A stretch of DNA of 64,000 nucleotides from NCBI RefSeq assembly GCF_022682495.2, contig NC_071392.1:86754797-86818796 (forward strand), written 5' to 3'. Each line of letters opens with the position of its first letter. Position 1 is the stretch's first letter. This stretch comes from Desmodus rotundus (taxonomy: Eukaryota; Chordata; Mammalia; Chiroptera; Phyllostomidae). Under the pieces are notes generated by a model that saw only the letters and a list, made by a program, of their open reading frames with translations, was not told the origin of the DNA and did not search any database. Of the stretch, positions 44,660 through 55,381 are shown one piece after another. The position numbers and the translations under genes are program-made.

Positions 44660-44900
44660 AATACACTTAACAAATTATTTGTGTTAAGAATATATTTGAA
44701 ACTCTTGTAACTCAATAAGATGACAGAAGAAAAACAATTTAAAACATGCAAAACATTTGAACAGATGCTCCACCAAAGAGGACCCACAAGTGGCTACGAA
44801 GCACATCAGATGTCGAACGCCGTGGTCGGTGCGGAAACTCAGATCAACTGCCCGGTCACTAACTCCATGCTAGGGCACAACAGGAACGATAGAAAGCAAG
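44660..44900 (+). mobile_element. Old L1 ORF2 fragment, sense
   Basis: GAAACTCTTGTAACTCAATA, AAAACATGCAAAACATTTGA, ACAGATGCTCCACCAAAGAG and GCTACGAAGCACATCAGATG are a mutated form of the ORF2 end series found at 2035-2200 in the better preserved L1. The tail GGAAACTCAGATCAACT also fits. Confidence 0.75.
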
Positions 44901-45279
44901 GAAAATCAGACATAATTTGACTCTCAACTTGTCTTTCAGCAATCCTGTCCTCCGCAGAATAGAATTCCTAGTGTCCTGTAGGAAGAGCGAGTCACTCGGA
45001 TGCAATCTCGGAGTTTTCCTGTGGAGGGAGGTTAGACCTGGCTTCTCAATGCAAACAAACACACACAAGGTTGGGTTTCCTGGTGGCACTACTAGGAAAT
45101 GCGGATTCTTCAGTTCATTTACAGAGCTTGTTGCAGAGAACTAACCAAAATCAAATTATTTACCGTATCTATGGAAATAAAAAGTGTCAACAACTGAGGG
45201 TTTTTTTTTTCCTGAAAACAGTGGATGGCAGAAAAAATGACAAAACTATGGCATCAGGATAGTTCTGTGTAAGAAACAA
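44901..45279. other. Unassigned DNA
   Basis: No named repeat. Short chance frames only. Confidence 0.35.
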
Positions 45280-45660
45280 TTGGCGGAAGCCACAGCCACT
45301 GCAGGACATCATTTAAAGAAGGCTGTATCGCACAGCACTGTCTGTTTCAGAGAACACGCCCTTCCTGAACTGGCCCGACCCAGACTGAGCATCCGCACTG
45401 CGGGTGTTCAGCAGCTCTGGCCTTTTATTCTTCAAAGTCCCTTTGTCCCCTGGGGACAGTCCATCTCCCCCCACACCGCGGGTGTGTGGCACTTAGTGCC
45501 CTCTGGCCTCAGTCCTTTGCCCTTCTGCCCTCCCTCCAAATGGGGAATTCGTGTATGCAGTCTTTTACGCTTTTGTATAAAGGAGTTAAAAATCATTGCC
45601 TCAACTCTATTTTATGACATCTATTTTTGTAAATAAAATACGTGTTTCTGTTAAAGAGCT
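45280..45660 (+). other. Possible decayed exon or 3' UTR-like stretch
   Basis: A 118-codon frame opens with TTG, not ATG, in GC-richer DNA. It runs into an A/T-rich end with AATAAA (45633-45638) directly downstream. There is no domain I recognise. The arrangement resembles a terminal exon with its poly(A) signal but could be coincidence. Confidence 0.2.
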
Positions 45661-47012
45661 TTCACTCGCCAGTGAGCAGCTGAGTTGAGCAGAGGGAATT
45701 CAGAAGACAAGACGAAGGGCTCCTGCATGCACCTAGAACTAGACTTCAAAGAGAGCTTGTTTTTCATGAAGAAGGCTGGCAATGGGATGTTTATTCTCCG
45801 AGAAACAAAACTAGAAAATATCAGACGATATACAATACACTCATGCACATACATCCACACATACATTGAACAGTGGATCTTCCAGATGGTTTGCACAGAG
45901 ACTTCCATTTAGTAAATTCTTTAGTTCTTTGGGTCACAGGAAACTATCGTGGCGGGGAGGCAAGAGACTTTGATGAAAAACTGTCTGACTTTCACTTGGC
46001 ACCAGATTTGGATTGGTACGTTCAATGCCAGTGTATACTCCTCTAAACTGAACTGCTAGATGGATTCTCAAGTTTGAAACGTGTCTTAAATGTCACAGTA
46101 GCAAATGGTACTTTGAGGGAGACACTCCTGAAGCACTTGACCTTCGGAAACAGGATTCAAGCCCTTGCTCTGTGACAGCAAAGCACTAGACCCTCTTGAC
46201 GGTTTTGTCACCGGAGCCCTCCAGGCTGAGCACAGAAGAGAAGCCAGCACGCTGCTCACAGAACAGGGCAAATTGTGTGGAGTATGATTGTGACGATACG
46301 TACAAAAAAGAATAATATTCAACTGCAAATAAAAAAAAACTGTGGAAACAGATCATAAATACATATCTTTGTTACCTGGGATTTCATGGGAAATATCTCT
46401 GCCTGGGGCATATTTGCTCAATTATGCTCTCCTCCATCACCCCATGCACGCATTATTAACTCAGTTCCTTATTATATCAGTAAATCAGTGAGTCGGGTAT
46501 TTCTCTAAGGCTTATTCCAGGGCCAGGGCTGTGCTCGAGACTGTGGGGACATTTTAGAAAGTCAAATGATGCATTTCCAAGGAAATCGAATGTCTGCTGG
46601 GGGAGAAAGAGCCACTACCCCACTCAGGTTGGATCTTATTCTGCATATCCACCTTCGGAAACTTTGCGACGTTTCCACTGCTCTATATACACAACGTTCC
46701 ATGCCCAGGGCAGGTGGCGAGGTTTGGGGAAGGGATTTGTGAATTTGCCAGGGCCTCTGTTACTGGAGTTCATGGTCACCTGGAGGGAGAGCTGGGAGCA
46801 GCTTCCTCTCAAAGGTACCGTTTCCTTCTTTGCTGCTGAGACCCAGGGCGGTTTCTATCAGGTGAAAAGAAAGGCTGCGGACTGAGTCTCCTTTGCTTGC
46901 ACACTTGGGATTCTTGAAAAGTGCTGCGATTTCTGATCGTTATTCTGTGAGATGCCTTCAAAGGACCACATCTTGGCTATTTCTCTCTGGTATCTCAGCC
47001 TTTACTGGTTTT
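45661..47012. other. Unassigned DNA
   Basis: No named repeat except a faint L2-like trace near 46500-46560. 46640-46890 is GC-richer. Confidence 0.35.
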
Positions 47013-47194
47013 AAGACAGCAGTTCTTTTCTAAATTTAATTTTTAAATTATAGTTTACATCCCATATTACTTTGTATTAGTTTCGGGTGCACAGCATAGT
47101 GGTTAGACATTTATATACCTTGCAAAGTGTTCCCCCTGGTATACGCAGTTATTACACTATTATTGACTCTATTCCCTATGCAAGACAGCAGTTC
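47013..47194 (-). mobile_element. 5'-truncated L1 with perfect 13-bp TSD, antisense
   Basis: AAGACAGCAGTTC is present at 47013-47025 and at 47182-47194. The 156 bp between them are L1 3' UTR in minus orientation: TTTAAATTATAGTTTACATC, TAGTTTCGGGTGCACAGCAT, TTAGACATTTATATACCTTG and TATTGACTCTATTCCCTATG. This is a clean, very short retrotransposition event. Confidence 0.92.
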
Positions 47195-47199
47195 CTAAC

Positions 47200-48325
47200 A
47201 TATGGTTGGTGGATTCCTGGGAGTCTCTGGGGCCCTTTCAGGTGGTCCCCATCTTCAAACTAGCTTTACAGTAATGGGAGGTGTTATTTGCCTTTTCACT
47301 CCATTGATGTTGCGCCGGCGATGCAAAGTCAGTGGGTGGCTGTGCTGCTGGTGCCTCAGCACAAGTCGAAGCCCCAGCAGCAGCCTGCACTTGCCGTCCT
47401 CCTGTTCTTCCCCACCACGCACACGCAGTACATCAGTTAGCAGGGTCTTCATGCAACAGCTTAGAGACTTGAGGACAGCCTGACGAAACGGCCAAAGAAC
47501 TCACTTCTGATCCTGTAGGGTGGTATCGCTCTTTGCACGTTTTTTGAAAATATATTTATTTTACATAAGATGTGATTTACCTTCATGTGTAATGAACATT
47601 TTCAACATTCCGTGTGACCATGGAAGCACACTGGAAGGACTCCTTCTGCACACCGGAGTGCGAAGCTTCCCCAGGGGAAGTACTTGTGAGACTGAGCTAC
47701 CCCCTCACTTTTTCAAAGGATATCATTTCGCCTGGACAGATCAACTGATAGGTGAGCTGTGGTAATTCGGACCCGGGTACCTGGCAGACATATTTTCTTG
47801 AAAATGAATGAAGTGACCTTGTCACTTTAAGGAAAGCAACTGACAGAACTTGTTGTCAATGACAAAATCCAGGCTTTTAGGCAGCAATTAGAATTCTGGG
47901 ACACATTTAACTGCACTGTGACCTTGATGGCTCCTCAATACCTAGGGACATTTCTGAGGATGTTGGCGGCGATAGTAATGAGCCTAATTTTTTAATACTG
48001 TATAATGAAATGTGACAGCATTTGGAAGATGTTATAAAATCCAGAGTGAGTAAAAACATCCACAGGGCCAGACAGACAGATAAATGTTTAAGCAAGCACG
48101 TAGGAAAAGTTCACTGATATGGTTGCAGGTTCCACAGTGTACCCAACATTTACACTGCTCTTGAGTTGTGGTACAGTATCAAAGAACAGCCACCACAATT
48201 ATCTGCGCATCTGTATACAGAATCCTCCTGCCTTCTTAAATTACACATCCGTGTGAAGCAGGATTTTCTTTCCACTTCAACGGAAATACCACATTGCAAC
48301 CCATTTACTACAGAGGAAGATACGG
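47200..48325 (+). pseudogene. hAT-transposase-derived pseudogene (ZBED5/SCAND3/FAM200-like)
   Basis: Pieces of a hAT transposase C-terminal half can be read on the plus strand in order: a block with GLLLHTGVRSFPRG (about 47636-47678), FFKGYHF, GYLADIF (about 47775), VNDKIQAF, YNEM-QHLEDV (about 48000) and SIKEQPPQLS (about 48172). The last block belongs to the hATC dimerisation domain. The frame is broken by stops at 47763-47765, 47828-47830 and 48012-48014 and by at least two frameshifts, so it is not functional. The upstream 47200-47480 part matches sequence I associate with the same repeat unit. No introns are visible, so it is either an old transposon copy or a retrocopy. Assignment is from motif memory, not a search. 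Confidence 0.75.
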
Positions 48326-50760
48326 CACGCGTCAGGGACTTCCAGGTGGTCCTTTCTCCCTTATGGCTCTCGCTGTACAGGTCTGGCTTTGGTCAGACCC
48401 TATGCGTACCCATTCCAGTCCTGCGGGGTGGGGCTGGGGGAAAGACCACAGAACAAGTCTGCAGACCCACTGACCCTCCGTGTGGCCTTCTTGAGCCAGG
48501 ATTTCACTTATCCTCTGGCCTCTATAACAAATGATTCTAACGGTCAACATGCTGGCCTTTGAGGTTCCCAGGTATTACCGTCAGACTGGGCCTAGTACCC
48601 AATGACCCGTATGGTTGGGCACGCGCGTTGTCCAGGTTTACAGTCACTCTGGGAGATGGCTACAGGCCCCCTTGGGGGAAGGACTAGAGCAACATCAATG
48701 TTACACCCTTTACACACTTGTCGTAACGTTACAGGCTCTTTCCTTAAAGGAACATTGTCTCTTTATCAGTGAATGGGCTCTGGGCCTGTGAGCTTACTTA
48801 GAATTTGGAAACTGAATGAGAGATCACAAGCTTCCAGTGTGGTAGAGGACACTAACATTCTGTTAAACAGTTTGAAATTTTTTCTTAAATTAGACAAATA
48901 ATTGGTTTCACAACTTTTTAATACCCAGGAAAACCATGGTCTCTTATCCTTGGTCATGGACCTTGGTGGGTCAAGGTAGTCCAGCTGCCGTGTAAGCCTT
49001 GCTGCCCATTACTGTGTGGACATGCATCTTACCTTAGTGGGTTAAAGGGTCCACCTAGTCTCTGCCATCCAGAATCCTGTAACTCCCACTGACACCAGAG
49101 CCCTTAGTTCTAGGACAGCCATCCGCAAACCATTAGAGTGAACCAGCCACTCGCACCTGTGCGTTTTTCACTGTGTTAGTGGAAGGCTCACTCTCTGGGC
49201 CCTCCTGGGGGTGCTCAGAAGGCAGCTTTCCCAGTCTTTTATCATCAATCCATTCTCTCACCACTGAGTGTTCCTAGGCACACTGCTGAAGCAGTGCCAG
49301 CACTTCTACAGCATTTGCTGCCGGCCAGGCTTATTATGTCCTAACTTCAGGGGGCTACCTCTGAATCATGGGGGAGTATTTGCATGTCAATACATATTGC
49401 CTGTCTAGATTTCACTCCGTCCTGGTCTGATGCCCTCAAGAGACACAGCTACCCTGTGTTCCTGTATTTGCTGTCAGCACATATTCAGCCACGTCTTCTA
49501 ATTTTGGTGGAGCTCTGCTGTTTCCTTGTGGAGAAAGCACTGTATTTTCCTGTGTAGGCTGGGCTATGACCCACCCAATTACTGGTCTGGGGGCAATGGA
49601 GTCCCACATGGGTAGCTCTAGAGGACAAGACACCTTCCTCAGGGAAGGCATTTTTAGGGTGTCCAGAGAAGGTGACACTTCTTCTAGCAATGGGGAGGGA
49701 GTTGATTCTGCTGACTTCAAGGGTTCAGGGGATTTTAGGGGTTCAAGATTCTCAAGTTGTTCCAACATCTCAGACTCACCTGAGGGACCAACTCCTTTCC
49801 TATCCGCTGTTGAGCTTATGAATGCAGCTTCCTTTGTAGTTCTCTACCCTTATGATTCTGTGCCAGGCATGACTTTCGGCACAGTCTGACTCAGGACTTC
49901 ACCAGATAAAAGTCTCCTTTCATACTGCCATGGGAGTTTTCTGACTTTCACGTTATGCCTTGAGTTGTAACTAGGCTAACTTTGACTTTATCAACTCCTT
50001 TTTCAAGCCTTCTAAAGTAGTTCAAAAAGCAGCCAACTCCACAATGCTTAAAATTACTTTTGCCCCATACCATTCATCACCATGCAGCTACTGCATTCAC
50101 CTTCCACATCTCCCTCCCCCTAGCTCCCACCTGTGACAGTCTCAGTACATAATACTGGCTGTTCCATGCCAGGGGCTCTCACCACACAGCTTACTACCAT
50201 CTGACCAGCTCCACAATGCCCTCTCGAGGGCCTGCTACCTAGGACTGACTCAGATACCATTTGTCTCAGTTGGGGTTTCTGTGGGAGACTGGGAGGAATA
50301 AGATAGAGAAGTAGGGAAAGTCATTATAGGGTATAGCTTGCCTGTGTTTCCTCTGGGGTAAACTGAGCTGGGACCATCCCAGCATCTTCTAAGGAGCTGT
50401 GTACAATGAGTCTTGAGAACTTTCCCTTTAGGAACGGCACCCAGGATCGGTTATCCAAAGCCATGTCCCACCGATGTGGACTTGCCCAGCTCCTGGTGCT
50501 ATTCACACGGGCTCCCCAAGCTGCAGGGTCCCAGTTCTGGGACAGAGTGGGAGAGCAGTGCAGTTCAGCCAAGGTGCTGTCCAGTCACGTACCCCAAGAA
50601 CGGTGCTGGTCTTATTGGCTGGAGCACACAGTGGGATGGGAGGCTATAAGCAGATGCCCAACGAGTGTCCGTGCATGAATGCGACCTGCCTGGTCTTTAG
50701 TTTCCTCCACTTCCATCTCCCGCAGCTGGGGCCACAAACTGGGCATTGCCTTCGTCTGTA
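48326..50760 (-). mobile_element. Decayed LTR-retrotransposon interior (ERVL/MaLR-like), antisense
   Basis: The minus strand carries a gag-like, Pro/Glu/Leu-rich open frame of 110 codons (49436-49768), with duplicated LEPLK/PEPLK units, and more decayed sequence on both sides. The surrounding GC-richer sequence resembles ancient class III or MaLR interiors as I remember them. No paired LTRs or primer-binding site were identified. It directly abuts the hAT pseudogene. Boundaries are loose and the family call is tentative. It is clearly broken. Confidence 0.4.
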
Positions 50761-50974
50761 ACTGCCATTCTCTGAAATATTTATCTTTCATTTCCTACCC
50801 TCTGATTATTGCATAGTATTTTTAGCCAATATTGCACCGAGTGTAATGCCTCTTGATAATAAAATGAGAGGTAATAAAAAATTGACATATACAAGCTGGC
50901 ATTAGAAGCTTTTTTGGAATCATATTTTAGAGCTCCCTCATGCTATTATTTCCAAAGCTATAATTTAGTGAGCT
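50761..50974. other. Unassigned AT-rich DNA
   Basis: Short spacer without a recognised repeat. Confidence 0.35.
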
Positions 50975-51835
50975 TGACTTTATCCATTCACCACATTTTT
51001 ACTGTGAACCTAATGTCAGCCAGGCACTATGCCGGGCGCATGAAAGCATGAAGAAAAATATTAAAAATTTTTTTCAATGCTGACAAAATAGTAAAGTATG
51101 CAAACATGCACACACACTATTTCAGAACAGTTGGAGAAGCTGTCACACAAAATGCACAGAGCTGTGGGATTTGAGAAGAAGGAGACACCGATATGTTTGC
51201 AGAGAAGGAAGGTGTATGACAGAGTTAAACTCTGAGGTGGATTTTGAAGGATGAGGTACATGAAGAAGCGATGATGATATTTGCAAAAGCAGAGAAGCAT
51301 AAAACACTGTACCATGTTCATCAAGGGGGACTGAAGCAGCATTTTAGGGGTGGTGTCTGGTGAGGGTAGAACAAGAGACTGAAAATATCTATGGCAAGGC
51401 AGGTTACAAATTGATTGTGACAGATCTTAGACAGTATATCAAGGGGACCTTTTGGTGCCAGGAAATGACAGATTTAAATTTTAGCTTTGTGATAGAGAGC
51501 AAGATAAATTGGAAAAGAGGGTTGGAGCTAGGAGATTGGTTAGAAGGCGATCATAATAAGTCAAGTTAGAGAAGATCTATGAACTGTGGCAGGGGCAGCA
51601 GGGACAGAGAATAATGGATGGGTTTCTGAGGTTCACATGAAATAGAATCAACAGGATTTAATTAACTGACTCTGACTCTCCTGGATGTCCTTATCTTGCA
51701 CCTATCTCAATAATTTGATATTTAAGGAAGAGTCAAAGTTTCTGTTTTGATGAATGGTAGGTAGTACCATAAACTAAGACAAACAAGTGAAGGGTTAATC
51801 TATATTTGAAGGTGAAGAAAAAAAAAAGAGTCGTT
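50975..51835 (-). repeat. Long LINE L2 3' copy, antisense
   Basis: About 860 bp running from the L2 tail inward. On the plus strand: CAGCCAGGCACTATGCCGGG, GATTTTGAAGGATGAGGTAC, CAAAAGCAGAGAAGCATAAA, ACAAGAGACTGAAAATATCT, GGAGCTAGGAGATTGGTTAG and AATAGAATCAACAGGATTTA. The spacing agrees with one continuous, diverged L2. It is the longest L2 copy here. Confidence 0.7.
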
Positions 51836-52099
51836 TTGAGAAATGTCAAAGAACATTTGGCAAACCTCTGTGATGATCCCCAAAAGGGACTGTAGTCTCT
51901 TTCTAGAAGTGCTCATTTCCTTCCATGAATTCAGTTACTGACTATATGATTAAGACCGCCATATTTGTATAGCTAGGACACACTGCCCTACTGCATTCAA
52001 AACAGTGTCTCATAAGTGTCTGACTCATCATATCCAAAGCCAAACTTATTTTCCCCTGAATCTTCTCATCCAATGTTAATTACTTAGAAAACAGCACTA
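51836..52099. other. Unassigned DNA
   Basis: No named repeat. Confidence 0.35.
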
Positions 52100-52404
52100 C
52101 CATTCAATACTTCATTCATTTTATAAATTTATTCAAGAAATATTACTACCTTATGCCAGGCTCTCATTTGCAAAAAAAAAAAAAAAAAAAAAAAGAAAGA
52201 AAGAAAGAGAGAGAGAGAAAGAAAGCAAGAAAACGAATGAATAATAGGTTCAGAAATGAGAGTAACAGTTAAGAAAAATAAAGCAAACTGAGAGGGATAG
52301 AGAGTTAGAGGATTATTTTAGTCAAAATGGTCAGGAAAGGTGTCTCTGATAAAGTCAGATTTGAGTGGAGCTCGAGAAAGTGGAGGGGTTGGCTTATGGG
52401 ACAC
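52100..52404 (-). repeat. LINE L2 tail, antisense, carrying an A-run and (GAAA)n
   Basis: CATTCATTTTATAAATTTAT followed by CTACCTTATGCCAGGCTCTC is a reverse L2 tail. A 23-base A-run and a GAAA/GAGA run occupy 52172-52232, after which L2-like sequence resumes. Confidence 0.6.
52172..52232. repeat. A-run followed by (GAAA)n
   Basis: Twenty-three A residues, then GAAAGAAAGAAAGAGAGAGA and onward. It may mark the tail of a lost or unrecognised retroposon within the L2. Confidence 0.9.
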
Positions 52405-52845
52405 CTGGGAAATATTACCACAACTTCCGTGGCTTAGAACAACAGAAACGTGCTATCGCCCAGTTCTGGAGGTCCGAAGTCCAAAACGGCTCTTACAGGC
52501 CGACATCAAGGCGCAAACAGAGCTGTATTCCCTCTGGTGGCTGAGGGAGAATCCGTTCCTTGCCTTTTCCCTTTTAGACACAGGCCACATTCTGTGGCTT
52601 GTTTGTTCTTCTCCCTCCCTTCCTCCAGCATCACATTCCTGCCTCTCTCTTACGAGGACTCTTGCTATTTTATTGGGTCCACTTAAATAATCCACACCAA
52701 TCTTCTTATCTCAAGATCCTGACCTTAATCACATCTGCAAAATGCCCTTTGCCATGTTAGGTACTCGCAGGTTTGGGGGATTAGGATGTGGATGTCTTTT
52801 TGGGGGGTGGTGACTATTTTGTCTATTGCACACAGTAATAGGCAC
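52405..52845 (+). mobile_element. MLT1/MST-type MaLR LTR
   Basis: In order: AATATTACCACAACTTCCGT, GGCTTAGAACAACAGAAACG, CAGTTCTGGAGGTCCGAAGT, GAGAATCCGTTCCTTGCC, GGCTTGTTTGTTCTTCTCC, TTATTGGGTCCACTTAAATA, GACCTTAATCACATCTGCAA, AGGTACTCGCAGGTTTGGGG and GGATTAGGATGTGGATGTC. This is the canonical MLT1-like LTR in sense orientation with its 5' end worn away. It splits L2-like sequence. Confidence 0.9.
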
Positions 52846-52984
52846 TCCAAGGAGTGGGAGAATGCACGTCAAAGCTTTGGGGTAACAGCATGCTGGGGCT
52901 CACACTAGGAACCGGGGTAACTTCTATCAGTCGCTGAGTCTTTTCAGTTAAAACTTCTGAACACTTCTTGATGATGTATATTTC

Positions 52985-53205
52985 TCTCCATCCTCACTGC
53001 CCAAACCTTTGATGAGAACACAGCAGTCTTGTATGTAGCCTCCAGACTCTGAAATCATCTCCCGATTCCGTTCTTGACTCTTTTTAATCTATTCCCTTCA
53101 GAGAAGTAAGATCTTCGCAAAACGCAAATTAAGTCATGTCAAGTCTCTGCTTCAAGTCCTTAAGTGAATTTCTGGTTGTTCCTAGGTTAAATGGCCATCT
53201 CTATC
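52985..53205 (+). repeat. LINE L2 fragment, sense
   Basis: GATGAGAACACAGCAGTCTT (mutated), AAATTAAGTCATGTCAAGTC, TCTGCTTCAAGTCCTTAAGT and AATTTCTGGTTGTTCCTAGG match the L2 inner series 'aatctgatcatgtcactcccctgctt'. It is cut by the SINE at 53218. Confidence 0.6.
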
Positions 53206-53467
53206 CAAATTTCTTTTCTTTCTTTTCAATCCTCACCAGAGGATATGTTTATTGATTTTAGAGAGAAAGTCAGGGACTGGGGGGGAGGGAGAGATGGGCA
53301 GGGAGAGCGGAGGGGGGGGGGGAGAGGGAGAGAGAGACACACACACATTGATTGGTTGCCTCGTGTACACACCCCGACTATGCATTGAACCTGCACGCTT
53401 TTTGGTGCAGAGGACAATATTCCAACCAACTGAGGCACCTGGCCAGGGCTATATCCAAATATCTTTG
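53202..53467 (-). mobile_element. Ves SINE with 16-bp imperfect TSD, antisense
   Basis: TATCCAAATTTCTTTT (53202-53217) and TATCCAAATATCTTTG (53452-53467) agree at 14 of 16 positions. The minus strand reads CCTGGCCAGGTGCCTCAGTT, GGTTGGAATATTGTCC, CACCAAAAAGCGTGCAGGTT with CAATGCATAG, and GTGTACACGAGGCAACCAAT, followed by a long pyrimidine tract (53275-53345, which appears as G/A on the plus strand). Short frames in the tract are meaningless. Confidence 0.93.
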
Positions 53468-54130
53468 TAAATGTTCCTAAAATCTTTTCAAGTTTACAAG
53501 GAGCACACACAAAAAGCCACTGTAAATAACGAGAGGACTATCGGAACAGGCTGGTGGGGGCCAGAATCATGATGCAAATAGAAGACTGGGGGGCTGAGGA
53601 CACAGAGGAGCACAGTCAACAGCACCTGCGGGAAAAGCCCAACGCTCAGTGTTAAAACATGAGGCACAGCTCGGCTATGGAGAAGGGTCTTAAATCGGGT
53701 GAGGACCTGAGCGGCTGCTTCAGAAGAACAGCTGTAGTAGAAGAAGGTGAACAGAAAGGGGCTGGTGTCTTTTGTAAGTGTGTAGTGGAAGGAAAAAGAG
53801 AAATTCAAGGGGAAACGAAGGCTATTGCAGAAACCATAGAGAAGGAACTCGTCCCCACACTAACCGTGTTTCCAAGTATGGGAAACTGTTCCAAGCGTGG
53901 GAAATGTGGCCCAGCCTCCACTCGGAAAAGCCAGTGGGGAGCGAGGTTGGTGGGCAGGACCCATGTCCACGGATAGGTTCTCCGTGCAGAATCAGGCCCT
54001 CATTGTACCTAGGCAGCTTTAAGACTTGCTTCTTGCTAAAACTCCCTCACCCTGAATTGAGGCAGCAAACATTTACTGCATATCTTTAAAGTAACTTCCT
54101 AAAATCTATGCTGAACCTTCCAAGGACCAG
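53468..54130. other. Unassigned DNA left of the LTR
   Basis: GC-richer, with frames of 72-105 codons and no recognised domain. It could be part of an older retroelement but shows no motif. Confidence 0.3.
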
Positions 54131-54401
54131 TGTAACCAGCTTAACTACTTTCCCCTTTACATTTGCAAATATCCTTCCTCTTTTATGTCATTAGCAACAC
54201 CCTCTCCTTTGTTTTCTGTAACCGCCTGGAACCTGTGCATAGTAAATGAGGATCATCCTCAATGTAATGTGCCCAGAAAAGCAATAAAAGCCTGTCAAGG
54301 CAAGGATCGGGGCTCTCTCCCCTTGAGAGAGTGGCCACACTGTCCCTTTTCCTCCACAGGACTCGGTAGTCCGTGTGTATTTGTCTATTGCCACCACAAC
54401 A
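54131..54401 (+). mobile_element. Solo LTR, class II (beta-type)-like
   Basis: GCAATAAAAGCCTGTCAAGG (AATAAA at 54283-54288) sits upstream of GGCTCTCTCCCCTTGAGAGA, CCTTTTCCTCCACAGGACTC and GGTAGTCCGTGTGTATTTGT, an R-U5 layout like short class II retroviral LTRs. It starts at TG (54131) and ends near CCACCACAACA. The left flank GACCAG and right flank CACCAG agree at 5 of 6, so a 6-bp duplication is possible but the end is ambiguous by a few bases. No primer-binding site or second LTR follows. Confidence 0.65.
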
Positions 54402-55259
54402 CCAGATCATCCAAGAAGACACTGCAGTTCACTCTAACAGAAAAGGGCACTTCGGAAGAAAGTCCAGAAAATGAACTGGTGCAGGGAAAAGCAGATCACA
54501 TCCATGAAGTTACCGGAAGAAGAAAAGAAAATGAAAACCAAAGTGCTACAGCTGTAGAAAACGTCCCCCACCGAACCCAACCACAAAGCAGAAGGAAACA
54601 GCAAAGCAATACTCTGAACAGAATTAAGTAGGCTTAAACAAGCATCTCTTGATTTTCACTATAACTAAATATAGCTAAGAAACTAAATAAAGGAAAAGAA
54701 CAGCTCCTTTTTTTAGCCGAATGCCAAATAACAAATACATATTGAATGAAGAAGTTGGAAAATTTCAGGTTCGTAATCACCACCGTTATAATTCAGGCAA
54801 GAATTTTTAACACGTGCTAAAACCAGTGTGTGGAATTTTGATGAGGAGCAGAATCTTTGCATAAAATCAAGATGTTGCTTTACACAGAAGAGAGATGGTA
54901 ATAGCGTGGTAGAGAAACCTCTTGGGTTCTTCTTCAGCCTAGTGATGTACATCTTGATGTGATGTGATTAGGTGACAATGTCAGTTGTCCAGGACTCTAG
55001 CGCCAAATGCACGACCTGACCCTAACCACGAGGAAACACTAGGCAAACTCACACTGAAGAACTGTCCTCTAAAAACGTCAATTTTGTGGCATTGATAGAA
55101 AGCACCTTGTAATAAGAGGGACAGTTAAGTTCACATTCAAGTTTGGTTTTTCAGCTCACAGGTAAATAATGCCTTGTTTAAAAAAAAACAGAAATGTTAT
55201 TTTGTCCAAAATATTACTTAATATTCTTTAAAAGTGGGATTTACACTGTTTTGTGCATA
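54402..55259. other. Unassigned DNA
   Basis: GCGCCAAATGCACGACCTGA with TAACCACGAGGAAACACTAG (54999-55043) recalls an ancient dispersed mammalian repeat I cannot name. The remainder is unassigned. Confidence 0.3.
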
Positions 55260-55381
55260 TACAGGGTAGGGCAAAGGTAGGTTTACAGTTGTCCATATGG
55301 AAAATAATATAATAAAAAATACAAGAAGAAACTCTATTTCATGTACTCACAACTATAAACCTACTTTTGCCCCGCAATGTG
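55260..55381. mobile_element. Mariner-type MITE, about 120 bp
   Basis: The left end TACAGGGTAGGGCAAAGGTA with GGTTTACAGTTGT and the reverse complement of the right end (CACATTGCGGGGCAAAAGTA with GGTTTATAGTTGT) pair over about 33 bp. The left end starts at TA. The right TA appears mutated to TG. Only about 55 bp lie between the inverted repeats, with no coding capacity. Confidence 0.8.

Noticed and set aside
53275..53345. G-rich run as a G-quadruplex promoter element
   Set aside because: It is the complement of the pyrimidine tract of an antisense Ves SINE.
54185..54631. 148-codon plus-strand open frame as a gene
   Set aside because: It starts inside the solo LTR, crosses R-U5 and runs into flanking DNA, so it is not a credible reading frame.
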